From assembly GCA_907163345.1 (NCBI GenBank), contig CAJQUN010000001.1:7750001-7814000 (forward strand): a stretch of DNA of 64,000 nucleotides. Direction: 5' to 3'. Made by a program: the position numbers and the translations under genes. This DNA is from Haberlea rhodopensis (lineage: Eukaryota > Streptophyta > Magnoliopsida > Lamiales > Gesneriaceae). Numbering within the stretch: the first letter of the stretch is position 1; each line of letters starts with the position of its first letter. The notes under the pieces were generated by a model that searched no databases, was not told where the DNA came from, and saw only the letters and a list, made by a program, of their open reading frames with translations. Positions 23,789 to 35,825 of the stretch are shown one piece after another.

Positions 23789-25859
23789 TTTGTTTTAAGC
23801 TTTTGTGGGATTTTTGGATTTGATTTTCTTGTTCTTGTGAAGGATTTGTTTTCATATCATTTTTTAGATTTGAGGAGTGTGTGTGTGTTTTTTCTTTTCC
23901 TTGGTTTCTGTTACTACAAAACTAATTTGTTGGAAGTGAATAGAAGATGTGCTTGGGAGTGAATTAAGGGGGTTTTTGTTAATTAATTTATTTTTATTTT
24001 AAAAAAGTGACGTAATAATCTGTAAATTATGTCAGTCAGATAAATCATACTAGACAAATTTGGTACGACGGGTCGAATTTACATTAATTTATTTATTGTT
24101 TATATGTATTATGATATGTTTTAGTGTACTTTCTCGAGTAATAATTTTTATTTTTTTATTATGATTATGGCTATGGATGGTTGCCACCGTTTTGTTTAAT
24201 GGGAAATCTATCTTGGACGAATTATTTATTAATTACTAGCGGCCGATGCAAACATGTGCGTGTGTAATGAAATTTTAAATTTTATATATCTTATATGTAT
24301 ACTAAATTTTGATATTTGAAATATTTGATTTAAATATGATATTTTATGGGAGAAGAGAAAAAACTGTCGCACATATTTTCGAAAGTAAAAAAACTGGTGA
24401 AAAATTAGAAATTAAGTTGGGAAGTTAATAGGTGATCTTCCGATATTATCCATTTATCTCATAGTCTCATGGATATTACTAAAGCAAATAGAGGATATTT
24501 TTGGAATTTCACAATAATCATATCAAAATTGTTATTCTAATATGCTCATATATTATAATACAGTATAGATAGTATAAATATACAACAAACTTTATGGCCC
24601 TTGTATTGGATTATCAAGAAATTGAAGCCACGTTATATTTTGTAATCAAACCATTTTAAAATGCTTAATAACATTTATAGCATATGAAATACTACACATA
24701 GTTTTATTCCCAATTACTACCTTTTTTTATCACTTTTAAATTCACTCTTCAATCCAAATGCCATATAAAATCGAGGGATTGCAATATTCAAATAACTCTC
24801 TTTGTTTTAAATATTTTAAAATCATCCAAATCAGTTATTTGGATGATTTTGGTCAACACATTGATCAATATTTTAATAATCTATATAATTATATTATGCC
24901 AGATGATTATATGTGGAATAATTGTCTATTATGTTATCTCATAATAGATGAAAGTGTACAATAATCAACAATTATGTGATGGTCTGTACCTCTAATCTAA
25001 AATATATATAAAATACTGTTATATAACATAATGAATTTAACAACAAATATATAATTTAAATAATTAATTATAAAACAAATTATTTCTAAAGTTATCAACT
25101 TAAATTTAGTCCCTTTTTTTAAACACAAAATTTACTTAATACAAAAATATTATACATAAAACACAAGCACAGCATATGCACATGATTATTAGTAGTTATA
25201 ATGGATCTCAATTTGAAATCAATTCGTTAAAATTCATCCTTCCAAATTAATTATCCTCATCCAACACACAATACTAGTGATTTTCATTAAGGATTTGAAA
25301 TCTAAGTTCAACGGCAACATATTAAAATTATCAAAATAGCTAAAAATGTAAAGAGATATGTGTAAAATATAATTAAAATACTTATTTCAATATTTTGTAG
25401 AAATATTTTTTAAAGATAAAGATTTACATATAAGTTTGTGGTGGAAAAGAACTACTCACTACTAAAAAAATGTTAATTGTGCAGCAGAATAGTAATTGTT
25501 ATTGATAAATTTGCATATTCATGATTGTTTGAAACTATTTTTTTTGCATCTTTTACTTTCACCGGGGTTAATTTATTGTGAACATTTTTCATTTGGACTG
25601 CAAGCACTCTTATTAAAAATATTAAAAATAAATAAATTACAAAACAAATGACCGAATTTCCCGAAAAATGAAAAATAAACTAAAACTCAATTTTGGTAGT
25701 AAGGAAGAAATATATATATCATCTCACCGATAAATACTGATAGATGCTAATATTTTCATAACTCAAAGTTTTTTGTTTGTGGATTTAGCGTGATATTTGA
25801 CAAGAGGAGCTAATTAATCAATTGCACATGGCTGGGCCATACAAAATTGTCATTCGACT
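23789..25859. other. 5' flank of the transporter gene and AT-rich DNA without recognised genes
   Basis: The first 150 bp upstream of the transporter start would hold its leader and promoter, with a GT-rich tract at about 23877-23890. The rest is strongly AT-rich with no protein similarity I can see. A perfect 14-bp inverted repeat with a 5-nt loop lies at 24818-24850. Confidence 0.5.
24818..24850. repeat. Short perfect hairpin
   Basis: The arms AAAATCATCCAAAT and ATTTGGATGATTTT are perfect complements separated by CAGTT. It stands alone in AT-rich DNA. It may be the centre of an old foldback MITE, but outer arms are not convincing. Confidence 0.7.
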
Positions 25860-26382
25860 GCTTATCCTTGTAAGAAATTTATCCAAAGGCATATGGTATT
25901 GCTACATGTGTCATAATTGGATATTCATATGCTGACTATGCAGGATATAAGATTTTGATAGAAAGTATACCAGTGGATACTGTCAATTCCTAGGAGATAT
26001 GTTATTTTTATGGGGTTGCAAGAAACAGTCATCCATCCCAACGTCTACCGCGGAAGCATAATATCTTGCTGCTGGAAGTTGATGTGCTCAACTGCTATAC
26101 ATTCAACAACAACTAAGAGATTATGAGATTGAGTCCACTGAGGCACCAATATTTTGTGATACGTCTGATGTAGTCATCACATATAATCCAGTTCTTCATT
26201 CTCGGACCAAGCATATTGACATTCGTCATCATTTTATCTGGGATCAAGTAATGAAGAAGGAGATTCGACTGGAGTATATATCTACTGAACAACAAGCAGC
26301 AGATATTTTCACAAAACCCCTACCGGATGCTAAGTTTTCCTATTTTCGCAATATACTTAGCTTAGTTGATATAACTAAGTAA
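25860..26382 (+). pseudogene. Sirevirus RNase H remnant
   Basis: With frame corrections the region reads like Copia RNase H: GYCQFLGDML, then STAEAEYLAA (here a stop falls within it), SRTKHIDIRHHFIWDQV and ADIFTKPLPDAKFSYFRNIL. It stops at TAA 26380-26382. Several stops and shifts make it non-functional. Confidence 0.85.
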
Positions 26383-26410
26383 TCTTCATTGTTTAATTCT
26401 CTTATTGCTT

Positions 26411-26480
26411 GTGTGTGGGGGAATTACATTTTAGATATTGTATGAATTTAGGGGGAATATTATTTGAGGGGGAATCTGTG
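26411..26480 (+). promoter_or_regulatory. Cluster of Sirevirus polypurine tracts
   Basis: Three G-rich purine tracts (GGGGGAAT type) occur within 70 bp just after the RNase H stop. Repeated PPT-like sequences between pol and the 3' LTR are a described feature of Sireviruses. One of them normally primes plus-strand synthesis. Confidence 0.55.
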
Positions 26481-26898
26481 TGTTTCTTTTCAAAGGTCTA
26501 CTGCTGCTCAACTGGTAAAACAATTGTCTGCTGCAGTAGAGTTTGCTACTTAACCAGTAGACTATACATATCAGTAGACATTACCAAGTTTGTTAAGCCA
26601 GTGATAACCTTCCGTACTTATTAACTAATTAGAACGTCGGATTTCAAATTTTAAATTTTTTCTGTTAAATTATTTATGTCTCGCTTTAATCATACACGTT
26701 CTAATTATTTTTGCTTAGATGAGCGACATTTGTCTATGTGTCCTTTCATCTACAGTACAACGTTACATCTCCTCCCTCCTTCAGCCGCCTTTAGGTTTTT
26801 AAACTTTTCATTTTCCTCGTTTACAATTTACTGTACTAACACATCTTCAAGCATTTTTTCTTTCAGATTTCTTGAGCTCTTATCCTCGCAAAATCATC

Positions 26899-28240
26899 AT
26901 GTCATCGACCAACCAGCAAAGCTTTGTCAAAAATGCGTATCATGTTGATTTCGATTATACTGCCTCCATTTCTGACTAAGACATTAAAGGAGTCTTCAAC
27001 GGTTTGAAAAACTCATGGCTACTTACTCTCTTGAATCTCACTCCGCTATTCTACAAAGATGCTCTGCTGGAATTTTACGCATCGACGAGAGTGGTTAACA
27101 ACTATGTTATCGCTTCTGTCTTTGAACAGCAAGTAAACATTACTCAAGAGGAGTTCACAAATCAATTGTGCCTTCCTACCACCGGACTGACTGATTTGTC
27201 CGCCATCTCAATCATTATTCGAGATGAAATGAGCATCCTATTTCCTGAGTCAGGACAACGGTTGCGCCCTCCCTTCAATAAGATTTTAAAGAAAGTACAT
27301 GATGCTAGTAGACATAGTTACCAAAGGTCTGTTGCGTAAGGCAGGAACTTACGATGTCGTCACCCCAGAAAAGTTCGAGGTGATAAGTGTTATTGTCAAG
27401 GGTTTTGAAGTGACTGGTCAATGATTATGTTTAAAGTACTGACTTGAGTGATTGGGTCAGCAAAGGATCATTCAAAAGTTTGAATATACCAGTACGGACT
27501 ATAACTAAATTGCATTCCACCAGGCTCATCAATGGCAAGTATATGCTGACGCATCAGATACCAGTTAGTGGAGAAGGAGCACCATCCAAGAAGACTACCA
27601 CAAAGAGGAAGAAACCTCAAGTGGTAAGTGACTCAAGGCAAACAATTTCTGAGTCTGTTGAGTCCTCTCCTCCTCCCCCACCGAAGAAACCAAGAACGCT
27701 GAAGAGGAAGCTTATTGTGTTAAGCACAAGTACTTCAGTTACTGAGGAATCTATGGTAGCAACATTACTGACTGCAGTTCCAGTCTTCTACTTCTCACCA
27801 TTGTCTACTGGTGAGACACTTGCATTAGATATTGCTTCTGAGAATGAGCCTACTTGTTCTTTGAGGGCTATTTTTTATATTGCCCCATCCATTGTTTGTG
27901 CAACAGCACCAACTGCTCCTACTGCGGTGTCTACTGCTATCTTGGACAAGTCTTCTGCTGTTGTTCCTGTTGCCGCAACCTCTGCTGTAGTAGTTCATCG
28001 GAGTTACAGGCGATCTCAAGAGTCTTTCTCCTTAAGTCTGAGGCCTCCAAAGATAGGTTGTTCTTTCTGTTTCCCACCTCACACTCCCGAAGGAAGTGGG
28101 AAAGATCAAATGGAAGCTGCATCTACCCCCATAGCCACATAGATTAATCTAGTTCTTGAAGAAGTTGAGACGCGTGTTCAAGAGATGATGGAATTATTTG
28201 ATGGTTGGGTTAAGACCCGGATCAAGATACGCCTGACTTC
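26899..28240 (+). pseudogene. Sirevirus envelope-like ORF, broken
   Basis: It starts MSSTNQQSFVKNAYHVDFDY at 26899, meets a TAA about 26 codons on, then continues in the same frame through 27004-27339 (LTPLFYKDALLEFYASTRVV..., LPTTGLTDLSAI). After a shift it continues in a Ser/Pro/Thr-rich stretch (27444-28142) with PPPPPKKP and basic KRK segments. Similar proteins are common in plant Sirevirus elements and are called envelope-like, though no fusion function is proven. Multiple breaks mean it is not expressed as one protein. Confidence 0.65.
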
Positions 28241-28332
28241 AATCGAATTGTGAAACAAGCCGACAGGATAAGAATACCATCCTTGCAGTTTTACAGACTA
28301 GTGACGTTGAAGATGGTCTGCGCCAAAGGGAC

Positions 28333-29390
28333 GTCTACCGCTTAATGCACTTCATCAGCGGACTAGAATCTTTGGTAAAATCAAGACATGTTGAGTTTGA
28401 TCCCAACTCGGAGTCACTATCACTCCATGTGGCTATTAGAGCTTTCTTCTTCCCTTTATCCTCATTATTCTTCCTAGGACATTCATTAGCATAATGACCT
28501 TTATATTGACAATTATAACATGTTACCTCTTGTTTGGAATCATGTTTGGTAGCACCGGAGGTCTTTGGCTTGTTGCATTTGTTGAAGAATTTCTTGAACT
28601 TTCTTGTGAACAAGATCATCTCTTTATCATCTTCATCATCGGATTGATCTTTCCTCCCGACCAAGGCTATCCCTTTTCTTATGGATCTGTCGTCCTCATT
28701 TATTCCCTTCCGTGTTGACACTTCAAGCTCATGGGTCACCAAGGTTCCATGGAGTTCATCAAGGTCATATGACGCACTATCTCCTTTGTTGGATTCGATG
28801 ATAGCCGTCCTCTTGGCATCCCATTCTTGTGGTAAGGCTCTAAGTGCTCTTCTCCATATTTTCTTTGGAGGATACTTCTCACCAAGTTGGGCAAGCTCAT
28901 TTATGATTTGGGTGAGCCTTCTAAACATCGAGTCAACGTCTTCTCCGAATTCCATCTCAAATGTCTCATACTTGAGTTGCAATAGATCAATCTTTGTCTC
29001 CTTCACTTGATTTGTGCCCTCATGACAAATTTGCAATTTGTCTCATATTTCCTTTGCGGTTGAGCACATCGATATCTGGTTGTACTCCTTCATATCTAAA
29101 GCACAATGCAAAATATTAATAGCTTTAGCATTTTGAGAAATTAAAATCATATCCGCTCTTGTAAAATCGTCCATTTCTTTGGGAATACTTATTCCACCAA
29201 CTTCCTTCAAAGGATTATGTGGACCTTTTACAATGATTTCCATAGGTCATAATCTACGGATTGGATATATAGAGAAATTCTATTCTTCCAATATCCGTAG
29301 TTATCTCCCATGAAGAGCGGATGCCGATTTGTCGATTGACCTTGAGCAAACTCATTTGCTAGATTAGCCATAAAAAAAATTGATTTAAAA
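28333..29390 (-). pseudogene. Copia family C gag (UBN2 type), truncated
   Basis: On the minus strand, gag begins near 29370 (NEFAQGQSTNRHPLF...GDNYGYWKNRISLYIQSVD), has a stop after DYDLWKSL and another before KLQICHEG, then runs open for over 220 codons to 28335. It contains the UBN2 retro-gag core (MFRRLTQIINELAQLGEKYP) and a CCHC knuckle CYNCQYKGHYANEC at about 28470-28510. Protease and pol are absent: the sequence changes to Sirevirus DNA at about 28332, so the element is truncated there. Confidence 0.88.
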
Positions 29391-29400
29391 CAAAATCAAA

Positions 29401-29414
29401 TGGCTCTGATACCA
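29401..29414 (-). promoter_or_regulatory. Primer binding site of Copia family C
   Basis: Minus-strand TGGTATCAGAGCCA, complementary to the 3' end of initiator Met-tRNA, lies two bases from the LTR end. Confidence 0.9.
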
Positions 29415-29416
29415 CT

Positions 29417-30696
29417 TGTTGGAACCGGAGAGGGGAGGTGAATGAGGTTCCTTGGCCACTTTAGCGTTTTAAAATGAATTCGCAAATAAGTCGAGTTTGC
29501 GTTGCGGAAGGCTTGATGTCAATCGACAAATAAACAAAATGAATAAATAAATAAATGCGTAATATAAATAAAACAATAAAGAATAAGAGAATTTGTTATA
29601 GAAGTTCGGCGATGAATCGCCTACGTCTCCTCTTCCCGGTTAGAAAACGTTTAACCGAGGTTCCACTAGAACAATCTTAACCTTGGCCTTAAGGGCTCCA
29701 AGTTAGCCACAACACAACTCTTCCCGAGTAAAACAGCTCTTCACGAGCAACACACTCTTCAAGAGTCCTCTTGGCCATAAGGGCTCCAAGGATAGCCACA
29801 CACAACTCTTCCAGAGTTGCCCACACTCTTCACGAGTCTTTTTGGCTTTAAGGGCTCCAAGGTTAGCCACACACTTGCACCAACTTCACTTGTTGATGAC
29901 TTTTACAATTTCCAACTTGCGTCGGTGTTGGAGGACCTTACAATAAATTGAATAACACCTTCACGGTGTAACAACACAAAGAACACAAGAACTCTCACAC
30001 AAGAAATAAATCACAAACTCCAATACAACACAAATGTATGAAGTTTGTAATGCTAGATAGAATTTGATTGAACACAACTTTCTTGTAGTTTATACTCTTG
30101 TTTCTTGTCTTCAAAATGCTCCAAAACATCCATATTTATAGTGTAGGAGGCTCACAAGGCTCCTACTAGCCGTTGCTACACTTAAGGCTTGAATCACTCC
30201 TGCATCGCATCGGGCGATCTCCATCGCCGCGCACCAACGGTCAAAATCTCCACTGATTACCTCAGACGATGTTTAGATCGCCTCAGGCAATCTAAACCAA
30301 AAATCAATGACGTAGCTTCGGTTTCTCACAAATCTTCATCGTCTCAAACGAAGTCCCCATCGCCTCAAGCGTTCCATGCATCGCCTCAGACGATCTAGCC
30401 ATTGCCTCAGGCGATCTCGCCCTGCGCGCGGGCCTCGACATCGCTTCAGTCGAAGTGCGGGGCGAAGTCTCGAGTGGCTGTCATCGCCTGGGGCGATGGT
30501 CACCGTCGCCTGGGGCGATCTGCCCTATGCCTTGCACATTTGATTTCCTTCAATCAATCAACTTTTCAACCATTAAACCTGTACACTAAGTAGACACATT
30601 AGTATAACAAACATACGTTTTGTTGATCATCAAAATTCATAAATAATTCGGAGATAAATTAAGCATTAAACTCAACCATGCGTTTAAGGCTCAACA
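29417..30696 (-). repeat. LTR of Copia family C (5' LTR of the minus-strand copy)
   Basis: The 1280-bp LTR has ends TGTTGGAACC and CTCAACA on the plus strand. It matches 32706-33980 in inverted orientation over its whole length. It contains repeated CTTNNGAG-type phrases (ACTCTTC...GAGT, 29700-29900) and a palindrome cluster at about 30190-30525. Confidence 0.92.
30190..30525. repeat. ATCGCCTCAGGCGAT palindrome cluster in the Copia C LTR
   Basis: Roughly ten related palindromes occur in about 330 bp, for example ATCGCCTCAGGCGAT near 30277, 30378 (degenerate) and 30401, and CATCGCCTGGGGCGATG near 30482. Spacers are unrelated to each other. The same cluster recurs in the solo LTR at 32880-33215. 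Confidence 0.85.
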
Positions 30697-31733
30697 TCTT
30701 GGTCCTCACATTCCATCGAATGGTTAGATCCCTTGTTGACATCAGGTGTGCACATCACCACCAACATATGAGACAGACCATGATAATATCACATTTTGCA
30801 CACTATCTCATTCTATGATTACATAAACATTTCCTGGCTCCCATCATGATGTCATTATGAGAAGGCATACATATATATCCATCTCATCACACATCAGAAC
30901 TATGGTATTGGTACCCATCGCCTCTCATATGATAATCAATACACAGAAAAATTCTAACACAAAGTACCCATTGGAAGTCATCACCGTAATCTCATACAGT
31001 GTGTATTAGCTCCAACATGTACCAGCTCGGCTTTTCTCACCATATCCACAAAGTGACATAGGGTTAAGCATAATAACCCGGCACACACAGCCAATGCCTC
31101 AGGCCCCTCACACATATATTTTTCCAAGAACAACACAAGAAGACAACAACAAATACCGTTGTCATACTCTGTTTCACAATCCACAATTTGCTTTTGTCAC
31201 AACAGAAAGATAGTACATGTAACTCATTTTGGTACATTTACCAGATCATAACATGTTACTGAAATCATCGGTCCTGGCACTGTTCAAGAACACTGACTTT
31301 GCTCATGGAGCCAACACCAAGATCTGGTTACCACGCTCCAATCACTCCTCAACTTGCTCTTCAAATTCAGTCTCTTCATATCAAAACACATCTAGTTCAA
31401 GAACTGAATGACTGGCAAGTCCCTAGATAGGCATATCTATTTCCCCTGGCCCTTGGCCTACTGGAAATGATAATGATAGTCTACAAACTGGCTTCAATCA
31501 CAGTGATACTCACAACATCCACTCTAACATTCTTAGGATGCATACCAAGGCGTATCACCATACTGCAAAACAAGGGTTAACAACAATATATTGCAATACA
31601 TAAAGCATGTGAACACAACATCCTACACAACATGAAGGATATAACATGCTTTTAAGTGAATATGCATCTCCCTAATTCACTTCATCTACCCTTGTTCACC
31701 CCAATCATCTAACCATTGCTCTGATAAAACTAA
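30697..31733 (-). mobile_element. Gypsy family A internal fragment, left copy
   Basis: 30697-31300 is a near copy of 58560-59157, including the shared phrases ATCCCTTGTTGACATCAGG and CAACATATGAGACAG. It ends in a degenerate primer site (TGCTCTGATAAAAC, 31717-31730; minus strand GTTTTATCAGAGCA) directly before the LTR at 31734. It is therefore the 5' internal end of a minus-strand Gypsy A element. No open reading frame survives. Confidence 0.6.
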
Positions 31734-32107
31734 TGTGGTGTCTCGTCACCTTAATCCTTAATTAAGTGTTCAATTATGTAAATCAAAGCATATGTTCAAC
31801 AATAGCATACATCTCGTGGCATCAATCTCAACAGCATGCATGTATATCATCATGAATATATATGCATATGATACCATCAATCAGATATCTCAATGTCAAC
31901 ATCATCATCACAATAATATCAATACTCGTACGTCAACACGTACGGTTGTGCGACACAAAATATATATTCAGGCGTCAATGTTTAACTACATCGTTGTCCC
32001 GTCCCCTATGATGATGCTACACACATATCAATAATGCATAATGTCATAAACCATGTTATGAAACAACTACATAGAAAATACTACATTTTCTTAATTTTAG
32101 TCTTGCG

Positions 32108-32315
32108 ATCGAACAGTCAATCCTAGCGATCGATCGCTCCAACAATTCACCCTAGCGATAGATCGGTAAAAAGCTAGCGATCGATCGGTATTAAATCTGA
32201 ATTTCAGACAAAAGCTACGGCATTCGAGAGATCGATCGGTCACATTCAGCGATCGATCGCTACATGAACCGCCTTAGACATTCCCCTGTTTCAGCAATCG
32301 ATCGGTCGACAACAG
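32108..32315. repeat. GATCGATC palindrome cluster in the Gypsy A LTR
   Basis: About seven copies of GCGATCGATCGC-like sites (for example AGCGATCGATCGCT near 32131 and 32248) or one-base variants with CGGT on the right occur in about 200 bp, separated by unrelated sequence. Confidence 0.9.
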
Positions 32316-32705
32316 AAATCCAATACCATGGTGATTTCATGTCTATCTTCTTGGTGCTTCTCATACACCTCACTCTTAACATTAAAACTTGTTACATGCA
32401 AACTCTAGCATCATAAAAACATGTTTCCTTCATTACACAAATAAATTATTTGCATATTATCAACTAGTAATTCCAACCATGATACTTTTGAAGTTCACTT
32501 CACACAACACATAGGTAACTACATAGACAAGCTTATAAACATCAACTCCTCACCAAATATGTTCAATTCCAAGTAAAAGACTTGTTTCCAAGCTGATATG
32601 CCAACCAAAGATTCAAGAAAACTTGAGAGGAGTGTGTAGAGAATTACTATGTGAGTTACGGTGAAATGTGAGTTTAAAATCTGATTTTGAAGTTAAATCA
32701 CATGC

Positions 32706-33980
32706 TGTTGAGCCTTAAACACATTGTTGAGTTTAATGCTTAATTTATCTCCGAATTACTTATGAGTTTTGATGAACAACAAAACTTGCATTTGTTATAC
32801 TAATGTGTCTACTTAGTGTACAGGGTTAGATGGTTGAAAAGTGGATTGTTTGAAGGAGATCAAATCTGCAAGGACATGGGCAGATCGCCCCAGGCGATGG
32901 CAGCCAAGGGAGACATCGCCCCAGGCGATGGCAGCCAAGGGAGACATCGCCCCGCACATCGACTGAAGCGACGCCGAGGACCGCGCGCATAGAGAGATAG
33001 CCCGAGGCGATGGCTAGAACGCCTGAGGCGATTCCTGAAATGTTTGAGGTGATGGCAAGTTCGTTTGAGGAGATCCAGAATTTTAGTTACGACATTTATT
33101 TTTGGTGGTGATTACCTGAGGCGATCCAACCATTGCCTGAGGCGATCTGTGCAATATTGTGAACGTTGGTGCGTGGCGATGGAGATTGCCCGAGGCGAGT
33201 CCGAGGCGATCTTGGAGTGATTCAAGCCTTATGTGTAGCAACGGCTGGTAGGAGCCTTGGGAGCCTTCTACACTATAAATATGGATGTTTAGGATCAATT
33301 TGAAGATAAGAAACAAGAGTATAAACTACAAGAAAGTTGTGTTCAATCAAAATCATTCTAGCATTGCAAACTTCATACATTTGTGTTGTATTGGAGTTTG
33401 TAATTTATTTCTTGTGTGAGAGCTTTTGATTCTTCGTGTTGTTACACCGTGAAGGTGTTATTTGATTTATTGTAAGGTCCTCCAATACCGACGCAAGTTG
33501 GAAATTGTATAAGACATCAACAAGTGAAGTTGGTGCAAGGGTGTGGCTATCATTGCCTTAAGGCCAAGAAGACTCGTGAAGAGTGTGTGTGACTCGGGAA
33601 GAGTTTGTGTGTGGCTATCCTTGGAGCCCTTAAGTCCAAGAAGACTCGTGAAGAGTGTGTTACTCGGGAAGAGTGTGTTGTGGCTAACTTGGAGCCCTTA
33701 AGGCCAAAATCAAAGTTGTTCTAGTGGAACCTCGGTTGGACGTTTTCTAGCCAGGAAGAGGAGAAGTAGGTGATTCATCGCCAAACTTCTATAACAATTA
33801 TTTGTGTCGTTTATCGCTTTATTTAATTTACGCATTTATTTATTACTTCTTATTAGTTATTGTTCGATTGACTTGAAGTCTTCCGCAGCGCAAACTCGAC
33901 TATTTGCAAATTCATTTTAAAATGCTAAAGTAGCCAATGAACCTCATTCACCACCCCCTCCCCTCTCTTCGGTTCCAACA
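32706..33980 (+). repeat. Copia C solo LTR with target duplication CATGC
   Basis: The complete LTR runs from TGTTGAGCC to GGTTCCAACA, flanked by CATGC at 32701-32705 and 33981-33985. No internal sequence is attached, so it is a solo LTR left by recombination between the two LTRs of a former insertion in the Gypsy A LTR. Confidence 0.93.
32880..33215. repeat. Palindrome cluster in the Copia C solo LTR
   Basis: This is the counterpart of 30190-30525 on the other strand, with ATCGCCCCAGGCGATGG twice in a 36-bp tandem duplication (32886-32960) and further GCGATC palindromes to 33215. Confidence 0.85.
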
Positions 33981-34309
33981 CATGCTTTCCAAATTAAAAT
34001 GAAATCCATATGAAATTCAACTTCTATGCACCTTACATGCAAACTCAAATTCAAATGCATATCAAACTCATCCTTTTTCCTCATCATGTATCCTTGCTAC
34101 ATTTGCTACAACCATGTAGCTTTCTATGTTAAATCAATACATAAGTTTTTGAATGTATTCACTAATCTCCACTCAACACTAAGCATATACTTGTGTGTAT
34201 TCATCATACTCGATTCAACCTGACCTCGAATTCATATCCGACCATAATTCTCATATAATTACGACATAATCATATTAAACAGGTATGAGTCATATCGAGG
34301 CATTACATT

Positions 34310-35825
34310 TCTCCCCTACTAATTGAATTTCGTCCTCGAAATTGAATCATAAACGCATCATATCGTATCACAAGACTCTTATATGGATGTAAAATTGCAA
34401 CAATAAGCACATACTTGTTATGATCACAAGTATAAACAAACATGCAATCCAAATCATTTACTTACCACCAGTGCAATTTAGCAACAGCATTGCGACAAGA
34501 ATCATAAAAATGAACATACCAGAAACAAGCTCTAGATATTGGCGCATCATAGACTTACTCTGTCATGCACATCGCCATTTCAACCTTGAACTTAGAACAA
34601 TGACTTGATATCATAAGGACCACTATACCTAGTAACTGACATTCTGCTCCCGTCAAGATCCGAACTAATCGTATCATACTAATTGTATCATACACATACA
34701 ATACATCTGTATCTCATTGTACATTAAGATGTATACATCTGTCATAAAACATAGTACATATACCAATCACTGAACTTGGCATATCCAACGGTAGACCAGT
34801 GTATCACCACATAGTATTACAATCGATGGTCCAAATATCTAACCAAGGTGAACAATCTACTAACCTGTACCAGACCCTTTCACAGAACAATGTGCCATAC
34901 ATCATGTACACAGCAAAGAATATACACGAGATTGGCACTGCGTAGATATATATAAACTCCAAGTTCTAATGTAATCCTACTCAACAAGAATCAAGACAAG
35001 AATGAGTGAAATCCGTGACAATACACCACTCTCATACATCCTGTCATCAATATGTCACAACTTCACCATTCTTTGCATTTGATTGGTGCACACATGTACT
35101 CAACATGTCAAACAAACCATTGAACTGTACAACAATACACTGTATTGCATCATAGATACATCGTAAACAAAACAACAACTCCGAAGATTGCATCCTCATA
35201 CCAATCTCGCATATGCAGAGATTCTCCCAAACGAACAACGAGGTGAACATCTCTTGATCTCACCAAATTCCAGTACTTCAGTACTTTCAAACTATTATCT
35301 CATCAGGTCAGATGTGAGCAGAGCTATCACCGCTCTAACATTTCAACAACTTGTGCTTTACAATGTCATTCTACAACGTGTCAAACGAAATGTTTCCATC
35401 TATCACAGTATGTCAAACCTGCACACAGTCCTACATTTCCAATGCCATAACAACTAATGGAAGCATCAAGAGACAAGGTACATCGGTTTCTAACTAAATC
35501 AAGCAACCCGCAGTCACGCACACAACACAGAAACACTACTACTAAACAGTCCTCACAGTGTAGGCTAACACATGAGATCGTGGTTTCAACATTTAACCGT
35601 CATACTATCAACACGGTGTTCCAACATATAGTGTCCATCAAAACAAACTGCACGATACTCTGTTATATACACACCACATATCTTACTATCAATTACCAAA
35701 TGACATTGCAGTCTAGTCATGCCTCATTGATCTTTGTAAGTAAGTCAATCACAATGGTCACTCTGACATCATATGTCTCCACTTAGTTGACATGAGTAGA
35801 TATCACAGTTACCCAGAGATGTTAT
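34310..35825 (-). pseudogene. Gypsy A 3' internal region, integrase part (decayed)
   Basis: The minus strand at about 35735-35780 reads YDVRVTIVIDLLTKINE, matching the Gypsy integrase stretch IWVVVDRLTK. The upstream part of integrase continues at 57544, on the far side of Copia B. The left end has the polypurine tract GTAGGGGAGAAA just inside the LTR. The rest is too decayed to translate. Confidence 0.6.

Larger units (their letters stand above)
25860..28332 (+). mobile_element. Sirevirus-type Copia fragment, left part (RNase H, PPTs, envelope-like ORF)
   Basis: The order is Copia RNase H, a cluster of polypurine tracts, then a long extra ORF after pol, which is the layout of plant Sireviruses. 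The 5' LTR, gag, integrase and most of RT are missing. The fragment ends near 28332 where Copia family C begins. The matching 3' part and LTR are at 59189-62474, so the two were probably one element split by the nest. Confidence 0.75.
31734..34309 (-). repeat. Gypsy A LTR, interrupted by a Copia C solo LTR
   Basis: The left edge is TGTGGTGTCTCG after a primer site. The right edge, ATATCGAGGCATTACA, is followed by TTTCTCCCCTAC, the minus-strand polypurine tract. An LTR with a primer site on one side and a PPT on the other is shared by two internal regions. It contains a GATCGATC palindrome cluster (32108-32315) and the solo LTR at 32706-33980. Confidence 0.6.

Noticed and set aside
27825..28147. 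Overlapping Cys-rich and Arg-rich ORFs in the Sirevirus fragment
   Set aside because: They are alternate-frame readings of the Ser/Pro/Thr-rich envelope-like frame.
28200..28215. GGTTG here and at 59189 as the target duplication of Gypsy A in the Sirevirus
   Set aside because: The Sirevirus-like reading continues beyond the left site, so it is not the insertion edge; a 5-bp match by chance is likely.
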